Part shown: positions 40,719-48,563 of the stretch, in pieces
How positions within the stretch are numbered: the stretch's first letter is position 1
Layout: the number at the start of each line of letters is the position of its first letter
Origin: AA29 sp041481445
GTDB taxonomy: Bacteria; Acidobacteriota; Vicinamibacteria; Fen-336
DNA: 64,000 nucleotides
Assembly: GCA_041481445.1 (NCBI GenBank)
Contig: JBGPBV010000012.1
Coordinates: forward strand, 14,842-78,841
Reading direction: 5' to 3'
The notes under the pieces: generated by a model
The model's input: the letters and a program-made list of their open reading frames with translations, nothing else
What the model was told of the DNA's origin: nothing
The model's database searches: none
Made by a program: the position numbers and the translations under genes

Positions 40719-42449
40719 CTACTCGAGAATCTCGAAGTGAAGACCCCCGAAGACAACGGACGCCATCGAGCCGTCGAGAGAGCCGATCCCGAAAAAGACG
40801 CCGAGGTCGTCGCGGTACTCGGTGTGGCCGGCGTAATCCCGGATGAGGGTCTCGCCGTCCACGGATACTGTCGCGCTCGCGCGGGCCGGATCGTATGCCA
40901 TCTCCAGCCGCACCAGGCGCGGCGGCGGCGGCAGGCTCACCGCCGCGTGGATTCCATCCCGGCCGGTGCGAATCTGCTGGGTGGCGATGAGCTCGACGCG
41001 GTCTTGCGTCGCCTGGAAGCCCGCGTCGAACCGGCGCGCAAACTGGCCGGTTTCGACGGCGACACAGGCGTACCCAGACTCCGGCCTGCAGAGCGCCGAT
41101 ACCTTCCAGCCGCGACGGAAGGCCCATTCCTTCTGCCGTAGCGTCAGCCTCTTGTGCAGCTGCCCTTGATCCGGCGAAGCATATCGCATCGCACTGACGG
41201 CGCCGCCAGGGAACTCGCGTACGGCGCGCTCCGTCAGCTCCCGGTGAATGCTGAACCCCGCCATCACGGCGTCCGCGCCCCGAGGGAAATCGATGACGCG
41301 CTCCGCCGCGTCGAGCGGGGTCAACCAATCCCGCAGCCACCATCCTCCGGCGGCCGCCCCCGCGAGCGCCGTCGCCCCGCTCGCCAGCATGAAGCGCCGC
41401 GAGCGGCGCAGGAGCCAGAGCCGGGCGAGCCGTGAGTCGATCGCGCCCGCCTGGATTGCGTCCGCCAGCTCCGCGGCAAAGGCGCCGACCGGCGCCGGAC
41501 GGCGCGCCGCGTCGAAGGCCAACGCGCGTGTGAGCAGCCGGCCCACCGCAGTTCCCAGGTCCGGCCGCAGCCGGTAGAACGCATCGCCCACGCCCTTTCG
41601 CTGCATTGCGGGCAGCGCAAACGGAGACGCCGAATCGAACGGGCGGGTTCCGGTGAGCATCTCCCACGCGATCACGCCGAGCGAGTAGACGTCGCTCGCG
41701 GCTTCGGCCTTGCCCATCAGGTGCTCCGGCGCCATGTAGAACGCGCTGCCCATCAAATGGGTCGTGGTCTGGCGCGGGCCCGCCGGGTCTCCGACCTGGG
41801 CGATGCCGAAGTCGATCAGGAGCGGGTGCTCGCCATCTACGCGACGGACGAGCAGGATGTTCTCGGGCTTGAGGTCGCGATGCACTACGCCCTGGGCATG
41901 AGCGTAGCCGACGGCCTCGCCGATCTCGCGCAGCAGGCGCGCGGCGAACGCCGCGTCGAGCGGCCCGGCGGCGAGCGCGTCGCGCAGCGTGCGCCCTTCG
42001 TGAAAGGGCAGGACCAGGAAGAGGCGCCCGTCCTCGACCTCGCCGGCGTCGATCAGGCTCACGATGCCGGGATGATCCAGCCGCGTGAGGACAGAGGCCT
42101 CCTCGCGGAAGCGCCGGCGCATCCAGTCTTCCGACGACCAGAAGTCGTGCAGCAGCTTGACGACGACCCGGCGCCTCTCGACCTGTTCGTCACAGGCTTC
42201 GTACACGACTCCCGAGCCGCCTCGCCCCAGCACGCTCTTCAGGCGATAGCGTCCGCCGACCTGGCGGCCCAGCCAGGGGTTGTCCCGCTTCGGGCGGCCC
42301 TCCTCCAGGAAGCTCCCCGCGCGCTGGTGCCAAGTGAAGAGCTCGACCAGGTCGGGATCCCCGGACGAGGCGATCCGAGCCGCCGGATCGGGCGATTCCA
42401 GAGCCTCGGCCAGGCGCTCCGAGAGCTCCTCAAAACGGCTCCCGATCAC
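40719..42449 (-). CDS. Transmembrane Ser/Thr protein kinase with C-terminal sensor-like domain
   Basis: 576 residues from GTG 42449, which overlaps the sigma-factor stop as GTGA. The kinase domain (about 68-330) has all key residues: Gly loop LGRGGSGVVYEA, K98, HRDLKPEN with D192, DFG at D213 and MAPEH. One membrane helix lies near 352-372 (MLASGATALAGAAAGGWWL). The outer part of about 200 residues is beta-rich (VRLEMAYDPARASATVSVDG, FFGIGSLDGSMASVVFGGLH) and resembles a concanavalin-like jelly roll. It probably phosphorylates its partner sigma factor or other cytoplasmic targets in response to an external signal. Confidence 0.88.
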   Translation of the reverse strand: MIGSRFEELSERLAEALESPDPAARIASSGDPDLVELFTWHQRAGSFLEEGRPKRDNPWLGRQVGGRYRLKSVLGRGGSGVVYEACDEQVERRRVVVKLLHDFWSSEDWMRRRFREEASVLTRLDHPGIVSLIDAGEVEDGRLFLVLPFHEGRTLRDALAAGPLDAAFAARLLREIGEAVGYAHAQGVVHRDLKPENILLVRRVDGEHPLLIDFGIAQVGDPAGPRQTTTHLMGSAFYMAPEHLMGKAEAASDVYSLGVIAWEMLTGTRPFDSASPFALPAMQRKGVGDAFYRLRPDLGTAVGRLLTRALAFDAARRPAPVGAFAAELADAIQAGAIDSRLARLWLLRRSRRFMLASGATALAGAAAGGWWLRDWLTPLDAAERVIDFPRGADAVMAGFSIHRELTERAVREFPGGAVSAMRYASPDQGQLHKRLTLRQKEWAFRRGWKVSALCRPESGYACVAVETGQFARRFDAGFQATQDRVELIATQQIRTGRDGIHAAVSLPPPPRLVRLEMAYDPARASATVSVDGETLIRDYAGHTEYRDDLGVFFGIGSLDGSMASVVFGGLHFEILE

Positions 42450-42991
42450 GCCGGGTCTCCGTGAAGCTGGCTGTAGAGCCATGCTCGCGCGGCGAGCCAG
42501 TCGCGCTTGACCGTGGCCAGCGACACGTCGAGGCACTCCGCGATCTCCTCGGTCGACATGCCCGCGAAGTAGCGCAGCTCGACGACCCGGGCCGCGCGCG
42601 GCTGAGCCTCTTCCAGCTTGCGGAGCGCGAGGTCCAGGTCGAGCGTGCTCTCCTCGCCCCGATCGTCGACGCGCATGGAACTGACGACCCTTTCGTGTGT
42701 CGCGCGGCGGCGGGCGTGATCGACGAGGATCTGGCGCATCAACCGCGAGCACAGCGACAGGAAGTGCACGCGGTCGCTGAGCTCCAAGGCCTCGAGCGCC
42801 ACGAACTTCTGCCAGGCCTCGTTCACGAGGGCCGTGGGCTGCAGCACATGGCCCGGGCGCTCGTGTCGAAAATGGGCCTGGGCGATCCGGTGAAGCTCCG
42901 GATAGGCCTTTTCGGCCAGGCGATCCGCGGCCGCCCGGTCCCCGGATCGCAGTCGCCGCAGAAGGGACGTGATCTCGCCGGGCTGAGACAT
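42446..42991 (-). CDS. ECF-type RNA polymerase sigma factor
   Basis: 181 residues from ATG 42991. Region 2 (HVLQPTALVNEAWQKF, RVHFLSLCSRLMRQILVDHA) and region 4 (ARVVELRYFAGMSTEEIAEC, LDVSLATVKRDWLAARAWL) are intact. The LQPTALVNEA motif marks the Acidobacteria/Planctomycetes-type ECF group, which is often linked to Ser/Thr kinases instead of anti-sigma factors. The following gene is such a kinase, coupled by a GTGA overlap. A -10-like TACACT is seen about 23 bases before the start. The target promoters are unknown; the secreted-protein genes of the island are candidates by position only. Confidence 0.92.
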   Translation of the reverse strand: MSQPGEITSLLRRLRSGDRAAADRLAEKAYPELHRIAQAHFRHERPGHVLQPTALVNEAWQKFVALEALELSDRVHFLSLCSRLMRQILVDHARRRATHERVVSSMRVDDRGEESTLDLDLALRKLEEAQPRAARVVELRYFAGMSTEEIAECLDVSLATVKRDWLAARAWLYSQLHGDPA

Positions 42992-43205
42992 CTGGCCTCG
43001 GAGAAAGGGGCCGGAGTGTAGCACGGCGGGGAAATCCCGGCCAAGGAGGAGCGTGAGCCGATTCGACGCCCTCGTTCGCCTACGGTGTAAGGACGCAATC
43101 CAGAAGTTCCATGAAACGGAGGTCTCCAGTGGCCGCCCAGCCCGCTCGCTTCTTGTGACCCCGGTTGCCCCCGGTTTCCGCCATGTGCAGGTACCAGGAG
43201 GATCT

Positions 43206-44744
43206 ATGTTTCGCATCCGGCTCGTGCTCTTGACCGAGGCGTTAGCGGCGGCATTGCTCCTTGTCGTCGCGCACCCCGCGGCGGCACAGAACACGATCAA
43301 TCAAACGACGTGCGGCGGCGTCACTGGCGTCCCCAGTTGCTGGACGAACGGGTTTCTCCAGGATATCGCGGTCGATTGCAATACCAGCTTCGTGCTAACC
43401 GCACTGGCCCAGATCAAGGATCGCAGCGGCCCGAACCGCATCACAGTCTCGGGGACCTGCCCGACCTTTCCCGTGGTCGGCTTCAACCGTCTCACCATCG
43501 AGGGCAACGGCGCGACCATCACGGGGGGCGTGAACATCGACAACTCGCGGGACATCCTGCTCAAGTCGCTGACGCTCGACTTCACTGGATTCGCGGGTCG
43601 GAACCTGAGCGCGAACGGCTCTCAGGTTACGCTCGATGGCGTCACGGTCAAGAACGTCACGAACGAAGCGGCAATCGCACTGGGCGGCAGCGTTCTCGCC
43701 TTCACAGGCAGCCCGAGCCTGATTACGGACAACAGCTGCGTCGGCATCAGCGTCGACTCAGGATCCGGCCTGAACGTCGCGAACGTCACGGTCAGCAACA
43801 ACGGCTTCGGACAAGGCTGTGGCGGCCAGCGTCACGGCATCCGAGTGCGCAGCGGCGGATCGGTCACGCTGTCGAACGGGTATTGGGGGAACAGCGGCTA
43901 CGTCGACCAGCCGCTCGACATCTCGGGCAACAGCAGCAATGGCATCGATATCGAAGGCGGCACGCTGATGACGCACGCCGAGGCCGGAAACGGCACGATC
44001 CGCATTCACGACAACGCCGGCTCGGGCCTCGAGATGTCCGAGGGGTTCGCTGATATCGAAGGGCATCTCCAGTTCGATGGCAACATGCCCAACGGTCAGG
44101 ACGGCTTCCCGTCGGGGAACCAGATCCTGGCGCTCGGCGGCACGCTGGCGATCGGGCAGGGCGTCGTGGTCCAGGGACAGAACGGTGGAGCGCTGGCGGC
44201 GTTCGATGCCTTCGTCCTCATCGGTGATGGCGGCCCGATGACGATCTCGGGCGGAGTGTTCCTCAATCTCAACTCCGTTGGCGTCATTGAAGGAACCAAC
44301 AGCATCGACACGATGACCTGCGATGGCACGTCGTACGCTTACAACCCCGGCAACATCCCGACCAGCGGGCCGAATACGTGCCCGAGCGCCGGACCAACCG
44401 GCATCACCGGACCGCAGGGCGAAAGGGGACCACAGGGGATTCAGGGTATCCAGGGCCCGCCAGGAATGCCCGGCGGCATCGCGGGCCTCGAACGCGTGAC
44501 GACGCAGGTCACCTTCATCCTGGCGAGGAACGCTAGTAGGGGGCTGACTGCGACGTGCCCGGCAGGGAAGGTGGTGATCGGCGGCGCAGCCGGCACCGGC
44601 GACCCCACGTTCGCCATCATCTCGAGTGGACCCGGACCCAACGCTACCACTCAGTGGTCCGCAAACTTCTGGAATACGGCGAGTGACACGCATCCCCGTC
44701 CCCGTGCTGCGCGCGTCACCGCCATCTGCGCCTTCGCGCAGTGA
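43206..44744 (+). CDS. Secreted beta-helix protein with a collagen-like segment
   Basis: 512 residues from ATG 43206, with AGGAGG five bases upstream. The signal peptide (FRIRLVLLTEALAAALLLVV, ending AAAQ) leads into a right-handed parallel beta-helix (about 60-370: FNRLTIEGNGATITGGVNID, DGVTVKNVTNEAAI, NGIDIEGGTL). About 395-427 is a Gly-X-Y run (GPTGITGPQGERGPQGIQGI followed by QGPPGMPGG), a bacterial collagen-like stalk. The last 85 residues are a small beta-rich cap. No enzyme active site is evident. It is probably an exported surface or matrix protein that trimerises through the collagen-like part. Confidence 0.82.
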   Translation: MFRIRLVLLTEALAAALLLVVAHPAAAQNTINQTTCGGVTGVPSCWTNGFLQDIAVDCNTSFVLTALAQIKDRSGPNRITVSGTCPTFPVVGFNRLTIEGNGATITGGVNIDNSRDILLKSLTLDFTGFAGRNLSANGSQVTLDGVTVKNVTNEAAIALGGSVLAFTGSPSLITDNSCVGISVDSGSGLNVANVTVSNNGFGQGCGGQRHGIRVRSGGSVTLSNGYWGNSGYVDQPLDISGNSSNGIDIEGGTLMTHAEAGNGTIRIHDNAGSGLEMSEGFADIEGHLQFDGNMPNGQDGFPSGNQILALGGTLAIGQGVVVQGQNGGALAAFDAFVLIGDGGPMTISGGVFLNLNSVGVIEGTNSIDTMTCDGTSYAYNPGNIPTSGPNTCPSAGPTGITGPQGERGPQGIQGIQGPPGMPGGIAGLERVTTQVTFILARNASRGLTATCPAGKVVIGGAAGTGDPTFAIISSGPGPNATTQWSANFWNTASDTHPRPRAARVTAICAFAQ

Positions 44745-44753
44745 TGAATGGGC

Positions 44754-44790
44754 GGGGGCGTCTCCAGGCGTGTTGCCTCGAGACGCGCCC
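44754..44790 (+). terminator. Possible hairpin after the beta-helix gene
   Basis: GGGGGCGTCTC (44754-44764) can pair with GAGACGCGCCC (44780-44790), one mismatch, 15-base loop. It starts nine bases after the stop codon. No T-run follows, so it is at best a weak or factor-assisted terminator. Confidence 0.35.
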
Positions 44791-44889
44791 TCCCTGTGTA
44801 ACAAGAGCGTAGGTGAAACAAGAGCGATTGGCCAGTCGAGCCGCGTCGTCGCGGGCGGCCAACCCCTACCTATGGCCTCCGTGATCGTA

Positions 44890-45064
44890 CCCCGGCACAT
44901 TCGCTCGTCCCGGTCCGGGGTGCTCGGTCGCGCCAACCCCGCGCCGCGCGCACACTCCATCGCACCGTGGTCCACCCACGCTCTCCCCCCGCGGCTACGC
45001 TACCTCCTCGCCTGCCCCGTGGCCACGCCCTGCGCCCTCGTCCTCGTCACCGAGCACCTTAAGG
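44890..45064 (-). repeat. Repeat copy 2: 3' end of an IS91-like element
   Basis: Direct counterpart of 39472-39645, ending at the same TTAAGG boundary. On the minus strand it carries only the last residues of the transposase (KVLGDEDEGAGRGHGAGEEV). The rest of that copy is displaced and inverted at 45242-45399. Confidence 0.7.
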
Positions 45065-45241
45065 AGCCTAGAAGCCCGTTTTGAGAGGCGTCCAGACGGA
45101 ATTGGCAGGAACCATTCGGGCGCTGAGGAGCTGTCGTATCCCCAGAGCCATTCGGCGGCGGCCGAAATCGATGGAAGTGTCCAAGGCATCACCGGCCGGC
45201 GCGACGGGCGGCCATGGCCCGCAGCACGGCCTGCCGTGCTC

Positions 45242-45399
45242 GCCTGTCCCACCTGCCAGGGGCGGATGAAGCTGCTCGCGCTGGTCAAAGGTCTCCGCGA
45301 GCATCGCCCGTTACCTCGCCACGGTGGGCGAGGCGACCGAGGTGCCGCAGCGGTCGCCGGGTCGCGGTCCGCCGTATTGGAAGAGCCGCGTGCTACGCC
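45242..45399 (+). pseudogene. IS91-like transposase segment, inverted and frameshifted
   Basis: On the plus strand it starts CPTCQGRMKLLALVKG and then loses frame through one extra base relative to the copy at 39644-39800. The continuation (YWKSRVLR) is readable in another frame. Together with 44890-45064 it represents one element broken and flipped. The two break points carry the same hexamer, AGGCTC. Confidence 0.65.
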
Positions 45400-45522
45400 A
45401 GGCTCTAGGGGGGACCGCTGTATCTCGAGCCTTCATTCAGGTGGCAACGGGAAAGGGCAGAGAACCCCCGGACATTCCACGCAGAAGAGGCCCCGTCAAG
45501 ACGACACGCAGCCGAGAGATCC

Positions 45523-45837
45523 GTGGAGAACGTATTTTTGCCGTCCGTGCACACGCCCGTGGTGTCAACGGCTGTCGGGACGAAGTCGACAAAGCCCACG
45601 CCTGGCGCTCCACAGGGCGACGACAAGTGGTCCTTGCGGCTCACCCTCGAGCAGCCGGCGCTTTTCCCCGCGGAGGCGCAGAAGGAGCTGGGCACGGTCG
45701 CCTTCTCGGAAGCCGAGGCGCGCCTGCTGGCCTCGGACGTGTTCGTGACGAGCGAGTTGCAGCTCCCGGACACGGTGCGCACGCTGGACTTCGCGCTGGA
45801 CCTCTCCGACCCGCGGCTCATGGCGATCGGGCTGTGA
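45523..45837 (+). CDS. Short hypothetical protein, possibly a gene fragment
   Basis: 104 residues from ATG 45523. The sequence has regular beta/helix patterning in LRLTLEQPALFPAEAQKELG and VFVTSELQLPDTVRTLDFAL, and its codon use is genome-like from about 45630 on. That suggests the last 70 codons are real coding sequence, perhaps the 3' end of a longer gene cut by the rearrangement just upstream. I do not recognise the family. The opposite strand also has an open frame, with a less protein-like composition. Confidence 0.4.
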   Translation: MENVFLPSVHTPVVSTAVGTKSTKPTPGAPQGDDKWSLRLTLEQPALFPAEAQKELGTVAFSEAEARLLASDVFVTSELQLPDTVRTLDFALDLSDPRLMAIGL

Positions 45838-45920
45838 GACGGATTCGTTCGTCCCGAGGTTGAGTCGGTCGCCCTCGAGCGAACTTGTTCCGGAACAAGT
45901 TCGCCGCGCGGTGGAGCTCC

Positions 45921-46213
45921 CTACTGGACGAGGACCAGCATCTGCACGACGCCGGTCCCGGACGCGAGCGGCGACAGCGCCTTGCCGATCACGCTGCCGA
46001 CCACGGGCTCGGCGCTCGTGCGCATTGCGCGACCGCGCGTGGCGGAGGCGATGAGCCGATCGCCGGGCCGGATCGGCCCGTTCTCCGCGGTGGCCTTGAC
46101 CGGCACGATGCCCACGACCGCCAGCGGGACCTTCCCCGCGTGGTCCTCGCCGTCGGAGGCCCCGCCGAGGAAGCCGGGCTGAGTGGAGAACACGCCCACG
46201 ACCGTCGTCTGGC
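45921..46213 (-). repeat. Direct repeat A: C-terminal domain coding segment
   Basis: About 290 bases that recur at 48130-48422 in the same orientation with scattered, mostly synonymous differences. It encodes TVVGVFSTQPGFLGG to the C-terminal VQMLVLVQ. Confidence 0.7.
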
Positions 46214-48008
46214 CCGGCTCGCTGCTCTTGACGAGCGAGCCGTCGGTCCCGATGGCCAGGACGTCGCCCGGCTCGAGCCCGCTCTCCCCCGCCAGCATCT
46301 CCGCGAAGTCGGCGCCGCCGCCGCTGACCGTGCCGCGGACGTGGAGGTTCCCGTCACCATCGAGCCTCATCTGGCGGAAGCCGCCCGTGCCGGGATCGTC
46401 CTGGATGTCCGAATGCGTGCCGCCCCGGAACCAGTCGAAGCCGTAGTCGCTGCGGGAGTAATGCGCGGAGCCCTGGACCCCGATGCCGTACCCGCTCCCC
46501 CACAGGTCCAGCATCTGGCGCGTCTGGGACCCGAACCCCAACCGCCCCGTCATCTGGGTATTGCCGCTCACCGTGAGCGAGGCCCCTAGTGAAGGAGTGT
46601 TGGTGTTGATCGCGACGCCGCCGGCGGCGCGGACAAGGAACTGGTTGGCTCCGGTCGAGGTGAAGAAGGTGGCCAGGGAATCGGCCCAGACGAACGTACC
46701 CTCGTCGCCGTTGGCATCGCCGGTCTGGCTGGGATCGCGCACCCGGGCGGAGTGGCCGGCGGCAAAGGAGAGAGCGCCTCCGGCGAGGTTGGCGCTGCCA
46801 CCGGCGACGGTGGAGGCAAAGCCGGAGGACCTGTTGGAGGTGCCGCCGGCGACCGTCGAATAGTCTCCTGTCGCATTGTTGAAGCTGCCGCCCGCCACCG
46901 TCGACGTGGACCCTGTGGCGTTGTTCACCGCACCACCTCCAACCGTCGCGGCAACGAAGGCAGTATTCACAGTTCCACCAGACACCACCGCCTGTGCGCC
47001 GGTGATCCGATTGCCGTCACCGCCAGCGATGACGGAATCGAGGCCGCTGGCATCGATCTGGTTGTCCAAGCCGCCGGACACGGTCGCGAAGTTGGCCGCC
47101 ACCGAGTTCGGGTACAAGTTCAGTCCTCTCTCCCCTCCGCCGATGACGACCGCGCCTTGAGAACCGGCGGCGGTGGAGCTGCCCTCGTATCCCAGCATGA
47201 GGTTGGGCGCGCGGTCGGACCCTCCGGTATTCGGCTCGATCCGCATGGTGCGCAAGTTGTTCACGCGCACCTCCAGCGGCTGGCTGTCGGTGGTGCCGAT
47301 GAAGTTCACCGCCGGGTCCGTGCCCGCATTTCCGGTCCGGCTCCAGTCCGCGCCGGTCGTATCCGGCTGGCATCCCACCGTCCCGTTCTGGTTGATCGTC
47401 TGGATCGAGCTGCCCGCCGGGCAGCCCTCGTTGACGCGGGACTGCACCACTTTCGCATCGACCGCGAGGGTCACGGCGCCGGAGGTGCCGCCCCCGGCCA
47501 GGCCCGTCCCCGCGGTGACGCTGGTGATGTCGCCGCTGTCCGCGTCCGTGCCGCAGGCCCACGTCGATCCCGACCACTTGGCGACCTCGCCGTTCGCGCA
47601 GGACAGGCCGGCGACGGTGGACGCGTTCACGGAGAACAGCGCGTTCGGCGTCGGGGTCAGCTCCTGGCGAGGAGCCAGGACGGCGTAGGTGCCCGTGCTG
47701 GCGCCCGGACGCACTTCGACCTGGAGCCAGCGCTTGCTGCCGGCGAACGTCGTCCCGAAGTCGAGGCTCACCGTGAAGAGGCCGCCCGTCACCGTCACGT
47801 CGTCCCGGGTCACGCTGGGACCGACCTGGCTGCCTCCGATCACGGCGTCGAGCAGCGTGAACCGAAGGTCGTAGGTCCCGCTGGCCGGGCCGGCCCCGTC
47901 GGTGAGCCGGCCTTGATAGGTGAAGGACGTGCCCAGGGCCGTTTGGGCCAGCGCCAGCGGGCCGCAGGCCAGGGCGAGGATTCCCGGCAGGAGAAGACGA
48001 CGGACCAT
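45921..48008 (-). CDS. Secreted YadA-head-like repeat protein with C-terminal domain
   Basis: 695 residues. A signal peptide (VRRLLLPGILALACGPLALA) precedes a beta domain of about 110 residues (FTYQGRLTDGAGPASGTYDL to LTPTPNALFS) common in Acidobacteria/Bacteroidetes surface proteins. About 300-430 holds degenerate 14-residue repeats of the YadA-head type (STVAGGSFNNATGDY, STVAGGTSNRSSGF). The last 140 residues (GADFAEMLAGESGLEPGDVL, then VPLAVVGIVPVKATAENG) resemble the C-terminal domain of tail-fibre/peptidase-G2-like proteins. There is no membrane-anchor barrel, so it is not a classical trimeric autotransporter. A copy of its C-terminus lies at 48130. Confidence 0.8.
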   Translation of the reverse strand: MVRRLLLPGILALACGPLALAQTALGTSFTYQGRLTDGAGPASGTYDLRFTLLDAVIGGSQVGPSVTRDDVTVTGGLFTVSLDFGTTFAGSKRWLQVEVRPGASTGTYAVLAPRQELTPTPNALFSVNASTVAGLSCANGEVAKWSGSTWACGTDADSGDITSVTAGTGLAGGGTSGAVTLAVDAKVVQSRVNEGCPAGSSIQTINQNGTVGCQPDTTGADWSRTGNAGTDPAVNFIGTTDSQPLEVRVNNLRTMRIEPNTGGSDRAPNLMLGYEGSSTAAGSQGAVVIGGGERGLNLYPNSVAANFATVSGGLDNQIDASGLDSVIAGGDGNRITGAQAVVSGGTVNTAFVAATVGGGAVNNATGSTSTVAGGSFNNATGDYSTVAGGTSNRSSGFASTVAGGSANLAGGALSFAAGHSARVRDPSQTGDANGDEGTFVWADSLATFFTSTGANQFLVRAAGGVAINTNTPSLGASLTVSGNTQMTGRLGFGSQTRQMLDLWGSGYGIGVQGSAHYSRSDYGFDWFRGGTHSDIQDDPGTGGFRQMRLDGDGNLHVRGTVSGGGADFAEMLAGESGLEPGDVLAIGTDGSLVKSSEPGQTTVVGVFSTQPGFLGGASDGEDHAGKVPLAVVGIVPVKATAENGPIRPGDRLIASATRGRAMRTSAEPVVGSVIGKALSPLASGTGVVQMLVLVQ

Positions 48009-48129
48009 GGCCGCACCTCCAGGGCACGAGACGCGGTCGCGCTGGACCGGATCAGGCCTTACGCGAAACGCGCAAACGGCGGCCAGAACGTCTCACGGAC
48101 GGGCGGCCGCGGCAAGGGTCGCCCGCGCG

Positions 48130-48422
48130 CTACTGGACCAGCACCAGCATCTGCACGGTGCCGACACCCGACACGAGCGGCGAGAGGGCCTTGCCAATCA
48201 CGGTGCCGACCCGGGGCTCGGCCACCGTCCGCATGGCATGGCCGCGCGTGGCCGAAGCGATCACTCGATCGCCGGGGCGGATCGGCCCGTTCTCGGCGCT
48301 GGCTTTGACGGGCACGATGCCCACGACGGCCAATGGCACCTTGCCCGCGAGACCGTGCCCATCGGCGGCGCCGCCCAGGAAGCCCGGCTGAGTGGAGAAG
48401 ACGCCGACGACCGTGGCGGGCC
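48130..48422 (-). repeat. Direct repeat B: C-terminal domain coding segment
   Basis: The second copy of 45921-46213. It retains an open frame and the same stop position, which suggests fairly recent duplication or some period of selection. Confidence 0.7.
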
Positions 48423-48558
48423 TCGCACGTCCAGCCTGGACGAGGTCGGTGTCGAAGACGGCCACGTCGGCCAGCTTGCCGGGGGCGAGGGTTCCCTTCC
48501 GGTCCTCCTCGAAGGAGGCCCAGGCCGGCCCCTTCGTAGGAAGGCGGGTGCTCCCGTG
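48130..48558 (-). pseudogene. Chimeric remnant: amidohydrolase C-terminus joined to the repeat-protein tail
   Basis: The 5' part encodes AWASFEEDRKGTLAPGKLAD followed by VAVFDTDLVQAG, a typical C-terminal end of a metal-dependent amidohydrolase. It then changes without a frame break into TVVGVFSTQPGFLGG and the complete tail of the 45921-48008 protein. Neither a catalytic domain nor a signal peptide remains, and no convincing start codon is present. It looks like recombination debris or a failed fusion. Confidence 0.65.
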
Positions 48559-48563
48559 AGCGG

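Noticed and set aside
40719..42991. Sigma/kinase pair as part of a phage-defence system
   Set aside because: Kinase and sigma factor are classical signalling proteins and no nuclease, helicase or other defence effector is coupled to them.
45405..45821. Minus-strand 138-codon frame opposite the short hypothetical gene
   Set aside because: Ser/Arg-rich without secondary-structure patterning; the plus-strand translation is more protein-like.
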